Positions 58,007 through 64,000 of a DNA stretch of 64,000 nt are shown one piece after another. Positions within the stretch are counted from its first letter, which is position 1. Each line of letters opens with the position of its first letter. This stretch comes from Bacteroidaceae bacterium (lineage in GTDB: Bacteria; Bacteroidota; Bacteroidia; Bacteroidales; Bacteroidaceae): the NCBI GenBank assembly GCA_017469925.1, contig JAFUFK010000001.1, positions 1 to 64,000 of the forward strand, read 5' to 3'. Below the pieces are notes generated by a model. It did not search any database. It was not told the origin of the DNA and saw nothing but the letters and a program-made list of their open reading frames with translations. A program made the translations under genes and the position numbers.

Positions 58007-59863
58007 TTACAGCCCCTCGATGTACTCGAGCAGGCGGCGGTAGAAGGGGTGGTGGGCCAGTGTGGCGGCGTGGCCGATGATGATGAGTTTCATGCGGGCG
58101 CGGGTCATGGCCACGTTCATGCGACGGAGGTCGCTGAGGAATCCTATCTGGCCGTGTTCGTTGCTGCGCACGAGGGAGATGAGTACGATGTCGCGTTCCT
58201 GTCCCTGGAAGCCATCGACCGTGTTGACGCTGATGGCGTGGCGCAGGGGGCGCAGGGCCTCGCTCCCCTTGAGCAGCGAGCGCAGGTACTGGGCCTGGAG
58301 GCGGTAGGGGGTGATGACGGCGACGTCGAGCCGTTCGGAGAGGAAGCGTTCGTGACCAATCTTCCCGACGTAGGCCTCGAGGGTCTGGAGGGTGAGCTGG
58401 GCCTCCTCGCGGTTGATGCGGCCGTGGGTGGTGCCGACGAAGGCTTCGGGCGAGGGACTATCGACCCAGAGGATGGGGCGGTCGAGTTCCAGGATGGAGC
58501 GGTGGCGCACGCTGGGGTGGGCCTGCATCTGGCCGTGGTAGAACTCCTGGGAGGAGAATTGCATGATTTGTTCGTGCATGCGGTATTGCACCTGGAGCAG
58601 GGTGACCACCGAGGGCTGGTTGCGAACGATGCGTTCCATCAGCGTCACTCCGAGTCCGCCCTGTTGGGCTTCGTAGCACTTGACGGTGGGCGGCAGCTGC
58701 TGGTGGTCGCCGGCCAGTATGACGCGTCCCGCGCGGCGGATGGCTATCCAGCAGGCGGGCTCGAGGGCTTGGGCGGCTTCGTCGATGAAGAGGGTGGAGA
58801 AGTGTTGGCCGACGAGCAGGCGGTGGCCGGCGCCGACGAGAGTGCAGGCCACGACACGTGCCTCGGCGAAGAGGGCCGAGTGGATGCGCATCTCCAGTTC
58901 CGCAGCGCGCTCGCGCAGGCGGGCCATCTTCTGGTGGGTGGACTCTCCTCGCTGGCGCTGCTCGCGCATCTGGCGCAGGGTCTTGCGCACGGCCCATAGT
59001 TCGGGGTAGTCGGGGTGGTCGGCGAAGCGACGTTCGTAGGTGAAGGAGAGCATCTTGTCGTTGACGCGTGTGGGATTGCCGATGCGCAGCACGGGGATGC
59101 CATGGTCGGTGAGTTGCTCGCTAATCCAATCGACGGCCATGTTGCTCTGGGCGCAGACGAGGACTTGGGTCTCGCGGCGCAGGGTCTCGTAGATGGCCTC
59201 GACGAGGGTGGTCGTCTTGCCCGTGCCAGGGGGGCCGTGGACGATGGCGACGTCCTTGGCGCGGAGTACCTGGTTGACAGCCTCTTGCTGGGCCTCGTTG
59301 AGCCAGGGGAAGGGCAGGGGGCGGAAGGTGAAGTGCTGGGGCTTGAGTTGGCCTGCAAAGAGGTCGCGCAGGTAGGCCAGGCGGTCTCCCTTGGCCTTCA
59401 GGACTTCGTCGAGGGCTGCGAACATGGCGCGGAAGGAGGTCTCGTCGAAGTAGAGCTGGATGCCCAGCGACGTGGCGTTCTGGATGTCGATGAGGGCCTG
59501 CGACGAGGGCAGGACGACGACCATGCGCTCGCCATCGACGTAGGATACGCTGCAGACGTGGGGCATGGGGGCGGACCCTCCGACCTCTCCCGCGGAGGGG
59601 GCTGTGAAGAAGACGATGGGACGGCCGTACTCGAACTGGTGGTCGATGTCCTGGGGCTCGGTCTGGGTTATCTCTACGACCAGTTGGTTGAGCGAATTGT
59701 GGTAGCTGCGCCCCACGGCGACGGGCCACCAGCAGATGCCGCGGCGCACCTTGCGCTCGAGGCTCATCTGGCGGCTTGCGAGGTTGTACTCTTCGCGTTC
59801 GGCATCGTGCTCTATTTGCAGGAGCGACCGCAGGCGCTGGAGGGGGAGTAGGGGGCTTTCCAA
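58007..59863 (-). CDS. Superfamily 1 DNA/RNA helicase (IGHMBP2/UPF1-like)
   Basis: 618 residues. N-terminal OB-like beta-barrel (about 40-160), then Walker A HGPPGTGKTTTLVEAI (about 210-225), motif II LFIDEAAQALEP, motif III AGDHQQLPPTVK, and C-terminal motifs VQYRMHEQIM, TVDGFQGQERDIVLIS and NVAMTRARMK. A 5'-to-3' helicase on RNA or DNA by family. Residues about 87-98 (APSAGEVGGSAP) match the coding style of the palindromic elements. It follows tamL with a 16-nt gap. Confidence 0.92.
   Translation of the reverse strand: MESPLLPLQRLRSLLQIEHDAEREEYNLASRQMSLERKVRRGICWWPVAVGRSYHNSLNQLVVEITQTEPQDIDHQFEYGRPIVFFTAPSAGEVGGSAPMPHVCSVSYVDGERMVVVLPSSQALIDIQNATSLGIQLYFDETSFRAMFAALDEVLKAKGDRLAYLRDLFAGQLKPQHFTFRPLPFPWLNEAQQEAVNQVLRAKDVAIVHGPPGTGKTTTLVEAIYETLRRETQVLVCAQSNMAVDWISEQLTDHGIPVLRIGNPTRVNDKMLSFTYERRFADHPDYPELWAVRKTLRQMREQRQRGESTHQKMARLRERAAELEMRIHSALFAEARVVACTLVGAGHRLLVGQHFSTLFIDEAAQALEPACWIAIRRAGRVILAGDHQQLPPTVKCYEAQQGGLGVTLMERIVRNQPSVVTLLQVQYRMHEQIMQFSSQEFYHGQMQAHPSVRHRSILELDRPILWVDSPSPEAFVGTTHGRINREEAQLTLQTLEAYVGKIGHERFLSERLDVAVITPYRLQAQYLRSLLKGSEALRPLRHAISVNTVDGFQGQERDIVLISLVRSNEHGQIGFLSDLRRMNVAMTRARMKLIIIGHAATLAHHPFYRRLLEYIEGL
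59573..59603. repeat. Short in-frame palindromic element in the helicase gene
   Basis: GGACCCTCCGACCTCTCCCG paired with CGCGGAGGGGGCT-type sequence; a single hairpin copy of the element family. Confidence 0.55.
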
Positions 59864-59879
59864 GGTTGGTGATTGAGGA

Positions 59880-62513
59880 TTAGAACGGATAGCCGACGGC
59901 CAGGTGGAAACCGAGGGAGTCCCAGAAGCGGGTCATGTTGTAGTAGCCGCTCTTGCCTGTGTCGTAGGGGGCGTGGAGGCCGACGCCTACGTCGAAGCGG
60001 ATGACGAGGAAGTCGAGGTCGTAGCGCAGGCCGAAGCCGGTGCCGAGGGCTATCTCGCGCCCCAGGCGGCTGAGGCTGATGTTGCCGCCGGGTCGGTCGG
60101 GGTCGGCCTTCATGAGCCAGACGTTGCCAGCATCGACGAAGAGTGCGCCGCCCAGGTTGCTGACGAGCGGGAAACGGTATTCGAGGTTTGCCTCGAGCTT
60201 GAGGTCGCCCATCTCGTCGATGTAGCTGTAGCCCGAGTGAGCAGGATGGTAGCTGCCGGGACCGATGCTGCGCACGCCGAAGGCGCGGATGGAGTTGGCT
60301 CCGCCGACGACGAAGAGGTCGCTGTAGGGGGCGATGGACGAGTTGCCGTAGCTATAGACCATGCCGGCGAAGACGCGGCCGGCCAGGTAGGTGCGCGTCT
60401 GGCGGATGCGGTACTTCTGGGTGAACTCGGCCGTCAGCTTGACGAACTGGGCGAAGGGTACGCCGAAGAGGTTCTTGTCCTGCCGCGAGAAGGGCTTGCC
60501 GCCCATCCGGTAGCCGAGACTGGTCAGGTTGCCTGCCTCCTTGACGGAGAGGGTCAGCCGCCGCTGGTGGTAGCGGCTGCGCGGGTTGGTCATCGTGAAG
60601 GTGTATTGGGCTGAGGGCACAAACTGGTTGCGCAGCGAGGCATAGAGGGCCTGGTTGTTCTGGATGATGCTGTCGAACTTGGCCGTCGTGTGGAGTTGCT
60701 TTTCGTAGTCGAGGCGGAAGGGCACTATCTCGTGGAGGAAACGGGCCTGCCGCTGGTAGGTGTAGGCCACGCGGGCACCGAAGGATACGCGCGAGAAGTA
60801 GCCCGAACGATTGAGCCAGTCGGCACTGATTTTGTACGTCGTCGTGGCCTTGGCGCGGCGGTTGAAGCGCTGGCCGAGACCGAGCAGGAGCAGGCGCGGA
60901 TAGACGAGGTTGAGCGAGGTGCCCCACTCCCAGGAGTTCATGAGCGAGTGGTGGCCCTTCATCTGGGCACCGGTCATCCATTCGTACGAACCGTAGGCGT
61001 CGAAACTGAGCGTCTCGGCTCCGCGGAATACGTTTTGCTTCGACATGGAGAAACTGACTCCGGGGCCTACGAGTCCGTTGCTCTTGGTGGCGATGTTGCC
61101 TTTGAACTCGGCATCGTAGGGTTTGTCGAGGCGCAGGGTGATTTCGGTGTCCAGCGTATCGCAGGTAGCCGTGGTGTCGCGCGGGGTCAGCCGTACGTTG
61201 GTCTGCGAGAAGATGCCCATCGAGGTCAGGTTGGTCTGCATGGCCTCTTGGGCCGAGAGGCTGTAGAGGTCGCCCATGCGGTAGGGAATGTAGCGGCGGA
61301 TGGCTCCCAACTTCAGGGGTGGGCGCCCGGGCTTTCCGCTGTAGGCCATCAGCACGGAGCCGCGTCGGCGTGGGCGCTCGGTCGGGGAGAGGCCGCGCTG
61401 CTTCTGGTAGCGGGCGATGGCCTTGCGCATGCTGCGGCTCATCTTCTCGGGACGGCGCAGGGTATCGACCAGTTCCTGGGCGCCGTACTCATAGACGTTG
61501 ATGCGGGTGCGGCCCATGTAGTATTGGTGCTGTGCCTCGAGGGGGAACTCGGGAGAGGGTACGACCTGCAACTGGACGTGGAGCGGACGGGCCACCGTGT
61601 CAGCGCGATAGACGATGTATTCGGGACGGAAGTAGTAGAAGCCCTGGTTGCGCAGAATGGTGCTCAGGCGGGTGCGCTCCTCGTCGAGGTTGGGCACGCT
61701 GAAGGGGTCGCCCTTATGGAGCATGGTCTGCCGCATTGAGCCCTGAATCAGCGAGTCGGCCACCAGGGGGAAGCCGAGGTAGGCGATGGAGTCGATGTGG
61801 AAGAGTGGGCCAGGGTGAATCTCGTACGAGACCTTGGCCTTCTTAGGATTGCGCTGGGGCACCTCCTCGAAGCCTGTCTGGCCACGGAAGTAGCCGTAGT
61901 TGCGCAGGGTGTTCTGGGCCACCTGGGCACGGATGCGCGGGTTGACGGTGGTCATGTAGATGGGCGAGGCGGCGAAGGTGTTGAACATCCACTTGCCAAA
62001 GCGCTTCTCGCTATAGACATATTTGTTATAGGCCCACAGACCTACGGCCAGTGGCTGGCGGTAGTAGGACGAACCCATCAGCGAGTTGTTGGGAGCATAG
62101 GCCAGCACACCCTCGACCTCACTCTTGGCCGTGGCGTAGGCTTCCTTGTCGCGCTTCGAAACGTACCGGACGGAGTCGCGCTGCTGCCGGGTAAGGTTCT
62201 GGCTTTGCAGGGCCTCCAGCGCTTCGCGTGCCGAGGCGTCGCCTGTGAGCAGTCCCGAGACGGTGTTGTAGGCATTGCCAAGGGCCGTGATGACACCCGT
62301 CGTGTCGTTCGCGGCCTTCTGATTCTTCGGTGCCCGGTCGTAGGCCACTTCCTTAATACCGACGTAGAGGGTCTCGTCCTCGGCCAGGTTCTTGGTCTCG
62401 GAACAAGAACACAGGAGCAAAAGAAAGAGAAGAAGACTCACCCCCAACCCCTCTCTGTGAGCGAGGGGAGAGGTTACGTTCTTGATGTGTCCTATGTCGT
62501 TATGTTTTTTCAT
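59880..62513 (-). CDS. tamL: Lipidated TamA/BamA-family outer membrane protein (TamL)
   Basis: 877 residues. A lipoprotein-type signal (SLLLFLLLLCSC, Cys35/37), POTRA-like domains (about 190-400: SYEIHPGPLFHIDSIAYLGF; YRMGDLYSLSAQEAMQTNL) and a 16-strand barrel ending FHLAVGYPF. The conserved barrel motifs GGANSIRAFGVRSIGPG and YRFPLVSNLGGALFVDAGNV are present. Lipidated TamA (TamL) with TamB is the Bacteroidetes form of the translocation and assembly module. Oddly, residues about 13-25 (VTSPLAHREGLGV), between the basic start and the hydrophobic core of the signal, are encoded by a palindromic element. Co-transcribed with tamB (12-nt gap). Confidence 0.9.
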   Translation of the reverse strand: MKKHNDIGHIKNVTSPLAHREGLGVSLLLFLLLLCSCSETKNLAEDETLYVGIKEVAYDRAPKNQKAANDTTGVITALGNAYNTVSGLLTGDASAREALEALQSQNLTRQQRDSVRYVSKRDKEAYATAKSEVEGVLAYAPNNSLMGSSYYRQPLAVGLWAYNKYVYSEKRFGKWMFNTFAASPIYMTTVNPRIRAQVAQNTLRNYGYFRGQTGFEEVPQRNPKKAKVSYEIHPGPLFHIDSIAYLGFPLVADSLIQGSMRQTMLHKGDPFSVPNLDEERTRLSTILRNQGFYYFRPEYIVYRADTVARPLHVQLQVVPSPEFPLEAQHQYYMGRTRINVYEYGAQELVDTLRRPEKMSRSMRKAIARYQKQRGLSPTERPRRRGSVLMAYSGKPGRPPLKLGAIRRYIPYRMGDLYSLSAQEAMQTNLTSMGIFSQTNVRLTPRDTTATCDTLDTEITLRLDKPYDAEFKGNIATKSNGLVGPGVSFSMSKQNVFRGAETLSFDAYGSYEWMTGAQMKGHHSLMNSWEWGTSLNLVYPRLLLLGLGQRFNRRAKATTTYKISADWLNRSGYFSRVSFGARVAYTYQRQARFLHEIVPFRLDYEKQLHTTAKFDSIIQNNQALYASLRNQFVPSAQYTFTMTNPRSRYHQRRLTLSVKEAGNLTSLGYRMGGKPFSRQDKNLFGVPFAQFVKLTAEFTQKYRIRQTRTYLAGRVFAGMVYSYGNSSIAPYSDLFVVGGANSIRAFGVRSIGPGSYHPAHSGYSYIDEMGDLKLEANLEYRFPLVSNLGGALFVDAGNVWLMKADPDRPGGNISLSRLGREIALGTGFGLRYDLDFLVIRFDVGVGLHAPYDTGKSGYYNMTRFWDSLGFHLAVGYPF
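62439..62473. repeat. Palindromic element in the tamL signal peptide
   Basis: CACCCCCAACCCCTCTCTGT then GAGCGAGGGGAGAGG: hairpin of about 12 bp. It lies in frame between codons 12 and 26. Confidence 0.75.
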
Positions 62514-62525
62514 TTCTTCTAGTAT

Positions 62526-64000
62526 TTACTCCCCTCCATTCAGGGAGGGGGCGGGGGTGGGTTTGTTCTTCTTAAATATAAACAACTCACCAAGGCGGGT
62601 GCTCTTCTTGCGCAGGACGATACCCGCACCCATCTCCGTCACTTCGCCCTCGAGCAACGACTCTGTGTTGCGGTCGTAATAGACTCGGACGTAGCGGGTG
62701 GCGCTCTTGTCGAGGCGGTACTCGATGGAGATGTTGTTGATGATGCTCTGTCCCGTGTTCTGTGCCTCGCTGCCCGAACTGACCTTGCCGCCGATGATGA
62801 GGCTGATGCGGTTGCCCCAGAAGCGTTTGGCAAAACTGAAGCTGTAGTCGGTCTGCGTGGCGCCCGTGGCCGTGTTGGTGTTATCGACGCCGAAGTTGAG
62901 GTCGATGGTGCTGAGGGCACGGTTCGAGATTGCGGCAATCTGGGTTTGGAGGAACGAGTTCAGGGCATTGGTGGCGCTGAATCCACTCGTGCCGTTGCCG
63001 CCCTCGGTAAGGTACATGCCTGTGGCCAGCATGGTCACGGCCACCTTGCCGCGTTCTTCGGGACTCATGGAGGCCAATTGGTTCGAGATAGTCATGTCGG
63101 AGGGGGCCTCGAGGGTGAACTCCAGTCCCATGTTCTCGAGCGTCTGAGATACGGCCAGACCGACGTCGAAGTTGACGCTCCGTGGCACGTTGTCCTCATA
63201 GACGGTGGTCTTGACGCGCTCGCTGGCCGAGATGTTGAGCTTGGGATTCGAGATGTCGCCCGTAAACTCGACGTAACTGCCGTTCTGGATGGCAAAGTTC
63301 TTCAGGGCAACGACCATCAGCGAGTAGTTCATCAAGCCACTGACGATGGTGTATCGGCCATAGAGCTTCAGACCGTCCTGTGTCGTGTAGGTCATCGTCA
63401 GGTCGCCGCCACCCTCCAGTTCTATATGGTTCGTGCCGTCGGTGCTCAACAGACAGTGGACCTGGGCCGCCTGCTCGATACCGATGTCCATGAGCATGTC
63501 GATGTTCTGGGGCGAAGTCTTGACAACCTCTACGGCCGTGGTGTCGGAGAAATCGACGAAGGTCACGAGCTCGGCCAGATGGTCCTCGGCACTGAGGGGC
63601 GAGTCGGTGAGGACATAGGTCACGTCGGTGTCGCCAAGCACGTCGAGTTTGCCGCGCAGTATGAGGTCGTTGAGTGTGCCCGTGAGTCGTGCGCCCAGGT
63701 TGACATAGACTTTTCCATAGGCAACGGCCTTCTGGTTCTTCGGGGCATTGATGAGCTCGAAGTCGCGTGCCGACAGACTGAGGTTGAGGGCTATGCGGTC
63801 GGTGTTGCGGAAGTTGATGGTGCCGTCGAGTACCAGCGGATTGCGCCCTGTGGAGTAGGCCTCGATGCGGTTCAGGTCGAGATTGCTCTGGCGGATGGCG
63901 ATGGTGTCGTCGGGGAAGCGTAGGTGCAGACTATACATCTCGCTGTTGAGGTACATCGAGTCGGTGGCGATGGTTCCGTTGAGGATGGGTTTCGAGACAC
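62526..64000 (-). CDS. tamB: TamB translocation/assembly protein, C-terminal part (runs off the window)
   Basis: 491 codons of the C-terminal DUF490 region; the frame is open through base 64000, so the start is outside. Repeated beta-strand blocks (GTINFRNTDRIALNLSLSA, GARLTGTLNDLILRGKLDV, YVLTDSPLSAEDHLAEL, SYVEFTGDISNPKLNISASE) and the terminal FAKRFWGNRISLIIGGKV domain are typical. TamB is a periplasm-spanning protein that moves lipid or outer-membrane proteins with TamA/TamL. The last 12 or so residues (KPTPAPSLNGGE) and the context of the stop codon come from a palindromic element. Confidence 0.93.
   Translation of the reverse strand, partial: VSKPILNGTIATDSMYLNSEMYSLHLRFPDDTIAIRQSNLDLNRIEAYSTGRNPLVLDGTINFRNTDRIALNLSLSARDFELINAPKNQKAVAYGKVYVNLGARLTGTLNDLILRGKLDVLGDTDVTYVLTDSPLSAEDHLAELVTFVDFSDTTAVEVVKTSPQNIDMLMDIGIEQAAQVHCLLSTDGTNHIELEGGGDLTMTYTTQDGLKLYGRYTIVSGLMNYSLMVVALKNFAIQNGSYVEFTGDISNPKLNISASERVKTTVYEDNVPRSVNFDVGLAVSQTLENMGLEFTLEAPSDMTISNQLASMSPEERGKVAVTMLATGMYLTEGGNGTSGFSATNALNSFLQTQIAAISNRALSTIDLNFGVDNTNTATGATQTDYSFSFAKRFWGNRISLIIGGKVSSGSEAQNTGQSIINNISIEYRLDKSATRYVRVYYDRNTESLLEGEVTEMGAGIVLRKKSTRLGELFIFKKNKPTPAPSLNGGE
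62529..62563. repeat. Palindromic element forming the TamB C-terminal tail
   Basis: CTCCCCTCCATTCAGGGAGG followed by GGGCGGGGGTGGG. It is directly before the stop codon on the minus strand. Confidence 0.75.

Overview
The window looks like chromosomal DNA of a moderately GC-rich member of the Bacteroidales (Prevotella-like or a close relative). The evidence is a set of promoters of the Bacteroidetes form TTTG-N19/20-TAnnTTTG (the consensus known from Bacteroides fragilis and Flavobacterium), a NigD-like lipoprotein, a sigma/anti-sigma/TonB-type receptor trio, a lipidated TamA (TamL) beside TamB, and secreted arabinan- and glucan-degrading enzymes. I saw no tRNA, rRNA, phage structural gene, transposase or CRISPR array.

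Layout. Bases 1-6 kb hold mnmA (cut by the window edge), a small conserved protein and an ECF sigma / anti-sigma-like / outer-membrane receptor operon with ATGA overlaps. From 14.7 kb leftwards a minus-strand run encodes rpmH, a PASTA protein, rluD, ddl, an acyltransferase and a NigD-like lipoprotein; between rluD and ddl sit a KilA-N gene, a fused restriction-methylation enzyme and a four-helix-bundle gene that look inserted. Then come efp, an M3 dipeptidyl carboxypeptidase, a plus-strand operon (glycosyltransferase, radC, sufT-like, lpxH, rubrerythrin), an FAD dehydrogenase, a TPR-YraN fusion and a GH16 enzyme. At 24.8-25.0 kb is a long hairpin that is a good small-RNA candidate (6S-like in shape). 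26.6-32.7 kb holds radA, two transporters and small unknown proteins. 32.7-37.4 kb is a defence/toxin island: DUF262-HNH plus an EcoRI-type adenine methyltransferase, a structured leader, and hipBA. 37.6-47 kb has arabinan-type enzymes (GH51, two GH43) flanking a U32 protein, a lipoprotein and a patatin. 48.7-52.4 kb holds metA with a second nuclease cluster inserted at its 5' end. 52.6-64 kb holds an M13 peptidase, an ABC-F protein, a nucleotidyltransferase, an SF1 helicase, TamL and TamB (cut by the right edge).

The most unusual content is repetitive. (1) Four intergenic loci carry degenerate arrays in which a short, mostly palindromic box recurs at an exact 23-nt spacing (or 21/22 nt at one locus), each locus with its own box. 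(2) GC-rich palindromic elements are inserted in frame in at least seven protein genes, including a lipoprotein signal peptide and a C-terminal tail. (3) Inverted arrays of 7-10 nt repeats sit at gene ends and in one case supply a start codon. (4) The 5' end of metA is duplicated around an inserted nuclease gene. (5) A 122-nt element is shared upstream of two defence operons. These were read by eye; no homology search or folding program was run.
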